NCBI GenBank assembly: GCA_030040515.1 | Contig: JASHTO010000578.1 | Location: forward strand, 1 to 5,374 | Direction of reading: 5' to 3' | From: Terriglobia bacterium | Lineage (GTDB): Bacteria > Acidobacteriota > Terriglobia > UBA7540 | Length of the DNA stretch: 5,374 bases | Shown here: positions 1 to 5,374 of the stretch, in pieces | Position numbering within the stretch: position 1 is the stretch's first letter | Layout of the letters: each line of letters opens with the position of its first letter | Position numbers and translations under genes: made by a program | Notes under the pieces: model-generated | Database searches by the model: none | What the model was told of the DNA's origin: nothing | The model's input: the letters and a program-made list of their open reading frames with translations, nothing else

Positions 1-149
1 TAGGTAATACTGCTCTGGAATCTGGTCAACACATCGATGTCGGGGGCATTTGCCGCAAGGATGAGCGTCAGCGTGGCAAAGCGCGTCTTGCGGTTCAATC
101 CCGTTTGACTGATGGCGATGCCGGTGAGGGTGTGGGTCAGATTGTCCAA
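1..149 (-). CDS. DUF457/YdjM-type membrane-bound metal-dependent hydrolase, N-terminal fragment
   Basis: This gene runs off the left edge; only its first 49 residues are visible, and it is too short to stand out as a long ORF. The translation begins MDNLTHTLTGIAISQTGLNR and continues to a LAANAPDIDV segment. The [M]D(N/P)LTHTLxG opening, the GLNRKTRFA turn and the hydrophobic stretch ending in a PDID motif are typical of the DUF457/YbcI/YdjM family, integral membrane proteins annotated as metal-dependent hydrolases. The His and Asp residues (H6, D37, D39) are the expected family ligands. The start is TTG at 149-147. A TAG lies in frame three codons upstream, so no earlier start exists, and a GAGGT Shine-Dalgarno sits 8 bases before it. 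It lies 51 bases downstream of the lipid kinase gene on the same strand, so co-transcription is likely. The natural substrate of the family is not known to me. Family call is fairly confident; function is not. Confidence 0.8.
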   Translation of the reverse strand, partial: MDNLTHTLTGIAISQTGLNRKTRFATLTLILAANAPDIDVLTRFQSSIT

Positions 150-157
150 GGTGGTCT

Positions 158-162
158 ACCTC
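158..162 (-). promoter_or_regulatory. Shine-Dalgarno (GAGGT) of the DUF457 gene
   Basis: On the minus strand GTGAGGT precedes the TTG at 149 with 8 bases between GAGGT and the start codon. Together with the in-frame TAG just upstream, it decides that translation starts at this TTG rather than at a codon further inside the gene. Confidence 0.65.
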
Positions 163-200
163 ACAGCGGCCCGCCCAAGGTTACAGGAAGCGGTGATCTG

Positions 201-1148
201 TCAGCTTGGCTGAGGCACTAACAAGGTCAGCGCGTCGGGCACAATTTCGAACTTCGCGGGAATTGCCCCGGTTAATTCGCCGTCGAGCTCAAAGCGGATG
301 GTGTTCGCAATTTCGCCGGGAGCCGAAAGCACTTCTGTGCACTGATCGAGAGAGACGCCGCTCATTCGCGTGTGCTGCCGCAGCAACACTCCCAGGGCGT
401 AGAGCAGGTAACGCAGGCGGCTGCGGCTGGGAAACGAGCAAACGGCAAATCGCGGCTGGAAGAGCCCGGCCGTGGGGGCAAGATGAAGCCATCCGGCATA
501 AAGCCGCGTGCGATGAATCACCGCGAAGGTCCCCTGGCGTTCCAGGCCGTCGAGAAGGCAGGCGAACTTCGGAAAATCATAGAGGACGAGCTGGCGCAGC
601 GCTTCCAGTACGTAACCTGTCACGCCCAGATGGGTCTTCATCCACGGTGAGAGCTTGTACACAATGTGTGCATCGTAGCCGATTCCCGCCACGCTGATGT
701 AGAGCCGGCAGCGGGACTGTTGCAAGGGTCTGTGCCCGGCGGCCGCTTCGGCACTTTCTTCCCAGCGCGCGCGACCCAAAGCGATGCGGCGGGGCGTCCA
801 GCGCAGAAGTTGGCGCGCAGCGCGGACGGGATGAATGGGAATGCGAAGCTCACGAGCGACAATATTCGCCGTGCCACCCGGTAGAATGCCCAAGGGCACC
901 GTGCTCGGCGCCAATCCATTAATGACTTCGTTGATCGTGCCATCGCCGCCGCAGGCCAGCACCAAGTCCACGCCGTTTGCGACCGCCGCCTGGGCCAGTT
1001 CGTGCGCCATGGCGGGCCGCTGAGTGGGCGCCAACTCAATTTCTAAGCCCGCCTGCCGCAGCACGTTCGCGGCTTCGTGAACTTCACGCTTCCGCCTGGC
1101 AGGGCGACGCCCTGCGACCGGATTATAAATGAGGATGCCTTTTTTCAA
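201..1148 (-). CDS. Diacylglycerol kinase catalytic-domain lipid kinase (YegS/DgkB/BmrU family)
   Basis: This is a 315-residue lipid kinase of the DAGK-catalytic family, which phosphorylates diacylglycerol or related lipids with ATP at the inner face of the membrane. Visible motifs in order: NPVAG (9-13) after a short beta strand; GGDGTINEV (67-75), the nucleotide-binding signature; GILPGGTAN (87-95); AGIGYDA (154-160), opening the C-terminal beta domain; a LAPTAGLF segment (223-230); and FELDGEL (286-292), the conserved DGE near the end. Length fits the usual 290-330 residues. An Ala/Glu/Gln-rich stretch (about 129-146) before the AGIGYDA strand looks like a lineage-specific loop insertion. 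The start codon is TTG at 1148-1146: a TGA lies in frame ten codons upstream, and family members typically begin a few residues before the NPVAG strand. CTG at 1154 is a less likely alternative. No clear Shine-Dalgarno is visible. It sits between a small secreted protein gene and a membrane hydrolase gene on the same strand. The exact lipid substrate cannot be read from sequence. Confidence 0.93.
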   Translation of the reverse strand: MKKGILIYNPVAGRRPARRKREVHEAANVLRQAGLEIELAPTQRPAMAHELAQAAVANGVDLVLACGGDGTINEVINGLAPSTVPLGILPGGTANIVARELRIPIHPVRAARQLLRWTPRRIALGRARWEESAEAAAGHRPLQQSRCRLYISVAGIGYDAHIVYKLSPWMKTHLGVTGYVLEALRQLVLYDFPKFACLLDGLERQGTFAVIHRTRLYAGWLHLAPTAGLFQPRFAVCSFPSRSRLRYLLYALGVLLRQHTRMSGVSLDQCTEVLSAPGEIANTIRFELDGELTGAIPAKFEIVPDALTLLVPQPS

Positions 1149-1242
1149 TGGCAGGTCAGTGACTGTGGAACGAATTCAGCCCTACACGCAGACGTTTTCG
1201 CAATCGCTTTCTTGTTTACACCAAGACGCCCCGGTGGCGTTC

Positions 1243-1653
1243 TCACTCGGACGACATCAGGAAGACCCCGGAGACCACCTTGCGGGCAATCAGATCGCCG
1301 GTTTTCTTGTCCTCGTGCATATCCACCCACACCTCTTCGCCCGATTTCAGGGATTGGAGAGAACTATCCTTGCCGTCCTGGATGAACTTGGTTTTCTTGT
1401 TGAACTTGAATGTCTGGTCAACGCCGGCCTTGGTTTTGGTCAGGACCATCTCGTCTTTGCTGACTTCCTTCACCACGCCATAGAGATAATCCGTGTATTT
1501 GCTTCCCGCATTGGGGGCAACATGTTGGATTCCCATGGGTGTGGTCTCGGGTTCAGCCGAGCTTGCACCCTTGCCGCCTTTTTGCGCGGCGTCCGGAGTG
1601 GCGAACCCGACCAATCCAATGATCAATATTAGGATGGCGATTTGCTGCTTCAA
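1243..1653 (-). CDS. Small exported protein with a DUF5666-like beta domain
   Basis: This is a 136-residue protein of unknown function. Residues 1-23 look like a Sec signal peptide: KQQ, a hydrophobic core at 5-18, then ATPDAA with likely cleavage after A23. A low-complexity Gly/Lys/Ser/Glu linker follows (24-40). Residues 57-130 form a beta-rich domain with the pattern GVVKEVSKDEMVL...TFKFNKKTKF...LKSGEEVWVDM...ARKVVSGV, which resembles the DUF5666 type of small periplasmic beta domain (a short repeat of strands with a 'xLKxGxxVxV' step). That resemblance is by eye. Start is TTG at 1653-1651: a TAG stands three codons upstream, and the first internal ATG (residue 40) would lose the signal peptide. 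AGGGG lies 11 bases before the TTG, a loosely spaced Shine-Dalgarno. A good minus-strand promoter lies about 40 bases upstream. The opposite strand is also open (1129-1632), but it has neither a signal peptide nor recognisable domains. Confidence 0.75.
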   Translation of the reverse strand: MKQQIAILILIIGLVGFATPDAAQKGGKGASSAEPETTPMGIQHVAPNAGSKYTDYLYGVVKEVSKDEMVLTKTKAGVDQTFKFNKKTKFIQDGKDSSLQSLKSGEEVWVDMHEDKKTGDLIARKVVSGVFLMSSE

Positions 1654-1691
1654 AGCCCACTACACCCCTGAATCTTTGCCGTTCTTTGATT

Positions 1692-1721
1692 ACACTATCA
1701 GCCGCGTCGCAACCGTGTCAA
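1692..1721 (-). promoter_or_regulatory. Sigma-70-type promoter for the exported protein gene
   Basis: On the minus strand a perfect -35 box TTGACA (1721-1716) is followed by an 18-base spacer and TAGTGT (1697-1692). The spacer ends in TG one base before the -10, giving an extended -10 (TGATAGTGT). Transcription would begin near 1685, leaving about 30 bases of leader before the TTG at 1653. This is the best promoter on this strand and may drive the three minus-strand genes together. Confidence 0.6.
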
Positions 1722-1784
1722 GACTGGGTGCCATGAGGATACACTTGAACAACTTGCCATTTTAGTCGGGCGCGTGCCGAGAAA

Positions 1785-1793
1785 TGCTAAGAT
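1785..1793 (+). promoter_or_regulatory. Extended -10 promoter, probably giving a leaderless lactonase mRNA
   Basis: TGCTAAGAT (TG-N-TAAGAT) ends seven bases before the ATG at 1800, so the predicted transcription start coincides with the A of the start codon. No -35-like hexamer lies 16-18 bases upstream, which an extended -10 can tolerate. There is also no Shine-Dalgarno before the ATG. The two observations together fit a leaderless transcript, but the box is short and could be chance. Confidence 0.4.
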
Positions 1794-1799
1794 ATCACC

Positions 1800-2744
1800 A
1801 TGAACCGCAGGGAATGGATGACGCACGCCGTCGGCGCGGTCACCCCGGCGATGGCGAAACCGCCCGAATCTATACCCATAATCGATACCCACATTCACTT
1901 GTTTGACCCCGGGCGCCCGCAGGGCGTCCCCTGGCCCCCAAAAGACGACAAGGTCATAACCCGGCCGGCTTTGCCCAGCGTCTACCGGAAGCTCACCGAC
2001 GGGCTCGGCATCGTGGGCGCTATTGAAGTGGAATGCAGCCCTTGGTTCGAAGACAATCTGTGGGTTCTGGACGTCGCGGCGAAAGACTCCATCATGGTGG
2101 GGACAATCGGCAACATCGATCCCACTTTGGCAGACTTCGGAAGCCGATTGGAACAACTTCACCGCAACCCCCTATTCCGGGGAATTCGCTATGGAAACCT
2201 GTGGGGATGGAATCTCGCCGATGGGATTTCCAGACCTCAGATCGTTTCCAATTTGAAGCTGGTCGCCGATGCCGGCTTAACAATGGATACAGCCAATCCT
2301 GACGCTGCGTTGCTTGCCGCTGCTGTCCGACTCTCGGACAAGGTGCCGAGCTTACGAATCGTCATCGATCACTTGCCGCAATACGAACTTCCCCAAGACA
2401 CGCACACCCGCGCGGCCGTACAGGCCTCATTGCGGGAACTCGGCCAGCGACCCCGGGTTTATATCAAGGTGTCGGAAGTATTACACCCCGTTGATGGCCG
2501 TGTCCGCATGGAATTGGCCCCCTACCGGGCAAGGCTCGATGAAATTTGGGAAACCTACGGCCCGGACCGGCTCGTCTATGGCAGCGATTGGCCAAACAGC
2601 GATCACTCTGCTCCCCTCAATCAGGAACTAAAAGTCGTTCGCGAATATGTTGAGGCCAGGGGCAGGGAAGCGACCGAAAAACTTTTCTGGAGAAATTCGG
2701 TTGCGGCGTATCGCTGGATTAAGCGTTCATCCACTCAGCCCTAA
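1800..2744 (+). CDS. Amidohydrolase-2 family TIM-barrel hydrolase (lactonase-like, COG3618 type)
   Basis: This 314-residue protein belongs to the amidohydrolase-2 family that includes L-fuconolactonase, L-rhamnonolactonase and 2-pyrone-4,6-dicarboxylate lactonase, which open lactone rings in sugar-acid or aromatic catabolism. Visible motifs: IIDTHIHLFDP (27-37) with the HxH pair H31/H33 on strand 1; E76/E78 in AIEVECS; FRGIRYG (126-132); IDHLP (189-193) with H191 at the barrel mouth; YIKVSE (221-226); and YGSDWPNSD (260-268) with D263, the usual catalytic acid. It ends with the family-typical LFWRNSVAAYRW. Residues 1-19 (MNRREWM...AMA) contain an RR pair like a Tat leader, but the hydrophobic stretch is short, so export is uncertain. 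Start is the ATG at 1800, which keeps this leader. There is no ribosome-binding site, and the -10 box sits right in front. Some family members work without metal, so metal need is open. The lactone substrate is unknown; no sugar dehydrogenase or transporter gene lies beside it here. Confidence 0.9.
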   Translation: MNRREWMTHAVGAVTPAMAKPPESIPIIDTHIHLFDPGRPQGVPWPPKDDKVITRPALPSVYRKLTDGLGIVGAIEVECSPWFEDNLWVLDVAAKDSIMVGTIGNIDPTLADFGSRLEQLHRNPLFRGIRYGNLWGWNLADGISRPQIVSNLKLVADAGLTMDTANPDAALLAAAVRLSDKVPSLRIVIDHLPQYELPQDTHTRAAVQASLRELGQRPRVYIKVSEVLHPVDGRVRMELAPYRARLDEIWETYGPDRLVYGSDWPNSDHSAPLNQELKVVREYVEARGREATEKLFWRNSVAAYRWIKRSSTQP

Positions 2745-2878
2745 TCCAATTTGGCTTGAGAATTTTCGAGATCTACTCTTGAGGGCGTTTCGGCATCCTT
2801 AAAGCGAATAACGCAACGCCGTTCCTCGAGGCGCGCACCTTTCTGCCACGCTGTCCACACTCTTATCAACTGAGCGAT

Positions 2879-2899
2879 CGAGTGGCACGCTGCCACTTG
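2879..2899. repeat. Perfect inverted repeat upstream of the ligA -10 box
   Basis: AGTGGCA (2881-2887), a 3-base CGC spacer, then TGCCACT (2891-2897) form a perfect 7-bp inverted repeat. A G-T and a C-G pair at 2880/2898 and 2879/2899 can extend it. It has no T-tract, so it is not an intrinsic terminator for the lactonase gene. It covers the region where a -35 box or operator would lie relative to the TATAAT at 2917, so a protein-binding site is possible. Confidence 0.5.
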
Positions 2900-2916
2900 G
2901 ACCGCTGCTCTCACGC

Positions 2917-2922
2917 TATAAT
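2917..2922 (+). promoter_or_regulatory. ligA -10 box (TATAAT)
   Basis: This is a consensus TATAAT 45 bases before the GTG start of ligA. Transcription would start near 2929, giving a leader of about 38 bases. The -35 is poor: TTGGAC at 2897-2902 is only 14 bases away, and the 17-base position reads CACTTG. Confidence 0.55.
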
Positions 2923-2956
2923 TGAAGACTTGAATTGTGGACACCGCGAGAAGGTG

Positions 2957-2961
2957 AAAGG
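2957..2961 (+). promoter_or_regulatory. ligA Shine-Dalgarno (AAAGG), fixing the GTG start
   Basis: AAAGG stands six bases before the GTG at 2968, with a second AAGGTG just upstream. The reading frame is open back to a TTG at 2935, but that codon has no purine-rich site before it and would add eleven non-conserved residues. The GTG start is therefore preferred. Confidence 0.7.
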
Positions 2962-2967
2962 TACACT

Positions 2968-4977
2968 GTGACCAAAAACGTCGAAAAGGAAATCGCCGCG
3001 CTGCGCGAGAAAATCCGCTATCACGAGCACCGATATTACGTGCTTGACGACCCGCAGATCTCCGACTTCGAATTTGACAAACTGATGCAGCGCTTGAGGG
3101 AGCTTGAGCAGAAGCGTCCCGAGTTGGTCACGCGAGACTCGCCCACGCAGCGCGTGGGTGGCGCACCCGCCGCGGAACTTCCTAAGGTGCGCCATTCGTC
3201 CCCCATGATAAGCCTCGACAATACCTATTCCGTGGACGAACTGCGTGATTTTGACCGTCGCGTTCGTGAGTTATCGGGCCGCGACAAGGTGGAATATGTT
3301 GCGGAGCTTAAGCTGGATGGCCTCTCCATGGCGCTGACTTATGAGCATGGGAATTTCGTGCGAGGCGTCACTCGGGGGGATGGGACGGTAGGCGAAGATG
3401 TGACGGGCAACATCCGCACGATCCGCTCCGTTCCGCTGCGCATTGAGGAAAAGAGACTGAAAGCCATCGATGAACCGGCGAAGTTCGAGGTGCGCGGCGA
3501 AGTCATGATGACCCGTAAAGCCTTCGAGCGGGCCAATGCCCAGCGCGAGGCGGCCGGCGAGCCCCGATTCGCCAACCCGCGTAATTCCGCTGCGGGTACC
3601 ATCCGGCAACTCGACCCCCGCATCGTCGCGGAGCGGCAGCTCGACATGTTTGTTTACTATTTGCAGGTGAATCGCGCCGAACCTTTGCGCGAGCACTCCC
3701 AAGTGCTCGAAACGCTCTCCAAAATAGGATTTAAGGTGAACCCCCATTGGAAACGCTGCCCGGCGTTTGATGACGTGCTCGCTTACATTCAGGCATGGGA
3801 AAATAAGCGCGAGAGCCTGGATTACGAGATTGACGGGATTGTGATCAAGGTGAATAACACCGCGCTTTGGGCTGAGCTGGGCACAACCGCCAAGTCGCCG
3901 CGCTGGGCCGTGGCGTTCAAATATCCGGCCCGCCAGGCAACCACGCGCGTGAATGATATTCGCGCGCAGGTGGGGCGCACCGGCACGCTCACACCGGTGG
4001 CGGACTTGGAGCCGGTGGATGTGGGCGGCGTTACCGTGAGCCACGCCACGCTTCACAACATGGATGAGGTGGAGCGATTGGGCGTGAAGATCGGCGACAC
4101 CGTGCTCATCCAGCGCGCCGGCGAAGTTATTCCCCAGGTCGTCAAGGTGGTGAAGCAAGCGGAGGACGGACGCGAGTTCGTGATGCCCAAAAAGTGCCCG
4201 GTTTGCGGGGAGGACGTCCGCCGTGCGGAAGGAGAAGTGGCTTACCGATGCGTGAATTCGGCCTGCCCCGCCATCCTCAAGGAATCGTTGCGTCACTGGG
4301 CCGGCCGCCGCGCCATGAACATTGAAGGACTTGGCGACGTGCTGGTGGACCAGCTCGTTGAAAAACACCTGGTGCGTGATGTGGCTGACCTCTACAGTTT
4401 GACTCGCCAGCAACTCGCCGATCTCGAGCGCATGGGCGAAAAGTCCGCGCAAAACGTCATGGACGAAATCGAACGCAGCAAGCAATCGGAGCTGGCGCGC
4501 GTGATCTTCGCGCTCGGGATCCGCTACGTGGGCGAGCGCACCGCGCAATTGCTCGCCAATCACTTTGGCGCTCTCGACAAAATTGCCAAAGCCACGCCGG
4601 AAGAGCTTATGGAGGCGGAGGAGGTGGGGGCACGTATCGCCGAGGCCATTCAGGAGTTTTTTCAGGAAAAGCGCAACCGCGAAGTTATTGAAAAACTCCG
4701 CAAGAAAGGGCTGCAATTCGAACAGGCGCAAACCCGCAAACGGGAAGGGAGGTTGACAGGAAAGCAATTCGTGCTCACCGGCACCCTGCCTTCGCTCTCA
4801 CGCCAGGATGCGACCGATCTGATCGAAGCCGAAGGCGGGCGGGTAATCGGCTCGGTCAGCAAAAAAACGGATTATGTTGTAGTGGGCGCCGACGCCGGCT
4901 CGAAATTGGATAAAGCCCGAGCGCTCGGAATCGCGATCCTTGACGAAGCCGAATTGAAGAAATTGCTTGCAAAGTAG
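2968..4977 (+). CDS. ligA: NAD+-dependent DNA ligase LigA
   Basis: LigA seals nicks between Okazaki fragments and in repair, using NAD+ to adenylate an active-site lysine. From the GTG start the protein is 669 residues, close to E. coli LigA (671). Domain Ia (1-70) holds HRYYVLD (21-27) and ISDFEFDKLM (31-40), which bind the NMN half of NAD+. The adenylation domain has ELKLDG with K115 as the nucleophile, TRGDG (135-139), EVRGE (174-178), ANPRNSAAG (202-210), DYEIDGIVIKV (285-295) with K294, and WAVAFKYP (313-320) with K318. An OB fold follows (about 325-400), with VGRTGTLTPVA and the HATLHN motif. The zinc finger uses C410, C413, C428 and C433. The helix-hairpin-helix region spans about 440-585. 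A BRCT domain (595-669) includes GKQFVLTGTL and SVSKKTDYVVVG. Position 36 is Phe where E. coli has the NMN-contacting Tyr35, a conservative swap. It has its own TATAAT box and ends 14 bases from a convergent gene. No catalytic residue is missing; activity is expected. Confidence 0.97.
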   Translation: MTKNVEKEIAALREKIRYHEHRYYVLDDPQISDFEFDKLMQRLRELEQKRPELVTRDSPTQRVGGAPAAELPKVRHSSPMISLDNTYSVDELRDFDRRVRELSGRDKVEYVAELKLDGLSMALTYEHGNFVRGVTRGDGTVGEDVTGNIRTIRSVPLRIEEKRLKAIDEPAKFEVRGEVMMTRKAFERANAQREAAGEPRFANPRNSAAGTIRQLDPRIVAERQLDMFVYYLQVNRAEPLREHSQVLETLSKIGFKVNPHWKRCPAFDDVLAYIQAWENKRESLDYEIDGIVIKVNNTALWAELGTTAKSPRWAVAFKYPARQATTRVNDIRAQVGRTGTLTPVADLEPVDVGGVTVSHATLHNMDEVERLGVKIGDTVLIQRAGEVIPQVVKVVKQAEDGREFVMPKKCPVCGEDVRRAEGEVAYRCVNSACPAILKESLRHWAGRRAMNIEGLGDVLVDQLVEKHLVRDVADLYSLTRQQLADLERMGEKSAQNVMDEIERSKQSELARVIFALGIRYVGERTAQLLANHFGALDKIAKATPEELMEAEEVGARIAEAIQEFFQEKRNREVIEKLRKKGLQFEQAQTRKREGRLTGKQFVLTGTLPSLSRQDATDLIEAEGGRVIGSVSKKTDYVVVGADAGSKLDKARALGIAILDEAELKKLLAK

Positions 4978-4991
4978 AGCGTGCAGGCGCG

Positions 4992-5374
4992 TCAGATTAA
5001 ACGCAGACCCTTCGCCTCAAAGGGGTCGTAGGTCAGCTCCATCACGCCGCGAGTTACTTCAATCAGTCCATCCGACCCCACCACCTGACACTTGGTAAAT
5101 CCGGCGGGCAATGTGATCCGCCCGGCTACAGGATTGGGATCAGCATTGACGGTAAACAACACAAGGCCCTTCCGCGAAGGCCGCGCGGTCCACTCAATCC
5201 CCCGATCCAGGCTGTGGCCCACGTCCTGATATTCGATCGGCAACCTGATCCGCTGCGGTGCCGCGGCAAGTTCCGGGCCCAAGCCCGCCAGCTCGTTGAG
5301 CACTGACCGAAGGTCGTCCCACAAAGGCGCCGTGGGAGGAACGGAATACAAGCCAAAGAATAGCAGCCCGTCTG
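4992..5374 (-). CDS. C-terminal fragment of a probable glycoside-hydrolase-like protein
   Basis: The frame is open to the right edge of the window, so the gene begins outside; 126 C-terminal residues are visible and end in GLRLI followed by TGA at 4994-4992. The fragment reads DGLLFFGLYSVPPTAPLWDD, then an LRSVLNELAGLGPEL helix, then a beta-rich tail with GLVLFTVNADPNPVAGRITLPAG, VVGSDGLIEV and YDPFEAKGLRLI. A helix with a W-D-L...L-N-E-L pattern, followed by a strand with 'VNxxPxPV', and a final strand after 'DPFxAxG' is the usual layout of the C-terminal beta-sandwich in many glycoside-hydrolase-like secreted proteins. This is recognition of layout, not of a specific family, and the catalytic domain is not in the window. 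The codon at 5351-5349 is TTG (Leu), internal to the gene. Its end converges with ligA, with 14 bases between the stops and no clear terminator. Confidence 0.7.
   Translation of the reverse strand, partial: DGLLFFGLYSVPPTAPLWDDLRSVLNELAGLGPELAAAPQRIRLPIEYQDVGHSLDRGIEWTARPSRKGLVLFTVNADPNPVAGRITLPAGFTKCQVVGSDGLIEVTRGVMELTYDPFEAKGLRLI

Noticed and set aside
1226..1240. Hairpin ACGCC-CCGGT-GGCGT just after the stop of the exported protein gene
   Set aside because: Only a 5-bp stem with no T-tract on either strand; not sufficient to call an intrinsic terminator.
1129..1632. 167-codon plus-strand frame opposite the exported protein gene
   Set aside because: No domain, signal peptide or ribosome-binding site is visible; the minus-strand frame has a signal peptide, a beta-domain pattern and a consensus-like promoter.
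1673..1688. Direct repeat TCTTTG spaced exactly 10 bases near the predicted transcription start of the exported protein gene
   Set aside because: Two copies of a 6-mer are too little to support an operator; probably chance.
2818..2900. tRNA-like stretch on the minus strand (GCTCAGTTGATAAGAG resembles a D-arm)
   Set aside because: The D-arm can pair, but no anticodon stem forms after it, there is no TTCGA T-loop, and no acceptor stem closes. Taken as chance resemblance.
2741..2944. 67-codon minus-strand frame filling the gap between the lactonase and ligA
   Set aside because: It starts at GTG without a ribosome-binding site, runs across the ligA promoter and hairpin, and shows no family pattern.
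2935..2967. Upstream TTG start for ligA adding 11 residues
   Set aside because: The extension is not conserved in the family and lacks a Shine-Dalgarno, while the GTG at 2968 has AAAGG at the right distance.
3271..4767. 498-codon open frame on the minus strand inside ligA
   Set aside because: It is antisense to a fully conserved ligase, has no recognisable motif, and such long antisense frames are a normal by-product of GC-rich codon use.

Overview
The window looks like ordinary chromosomal DNA from a moderately GC-rich bacterium. My best guess is an Acidobacteriota (Solibacter-like) soil lineage. This rests only on the style of the proteins: a small secreted DUF5666-like protein, a lactonase-type amidohydrolase with an RR leader, a DUF457 hydrolase, and a LigA with an ISDFEFDKLM-type N-terminus. 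It is not a measured assignment. I see no mobile element, CRISPR array, phage gene, rRNA or tRNA. The six genes belong to known families or have a recognisable architecture, and I found no convincing undescribed system.

Layout. Positions 1-1653 hold three minus-strand genes, read right to left: a small exported DUF5666-like protein (1653-1243), a diacylglycerol/sphingosine-kinase-type lipid kinase (1148-201), and the first 49 residues of a membrane-bound DUF457/YdjM-type hydrolase (149 to the left edge). They are spaced 94 and 51 bases apart and may form one envelope-related transcript from a consensus-like promoter at 1721-1692. All three appear to start at TTG, and in-frame stops leave no good ATG or GTG alternative. 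The 146-base divergent gap (1654-1799) also carries an extended -10 box for the plus-strand gene to its right.

Positions 1800-2744 (plus) encode an amidohydrolase-2/lactonase-family TIM-barrel enzyme. It has an RR-containing leader and probably a leaderless mRNA. A 223-base gap follows, containing a perfect TATAAT box and a compact hairpin just upstream of it. Then comes a complete NAD+-dependent DNA ligase, ligA (2968-4977, GTG start, 669 residues), with all domains and catalytic residues in place. ligA converges, 14 bases away, on the 3' end of a minus-strand gene (4992 to the right edge). Its 126 visible residues resemble the C-terminal beta-sandwich tail of glycoside-hydrolase-like proteins.

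The genes do not form one pathway. ligA is a housekeeping replication and repair gene. The lactonase and the glycoside-hydrolase-like tail may both relate to sugar or aromatic catabolism, but that is only an inference from family membership. The left group plausibly serves the cell envelope and lipids.
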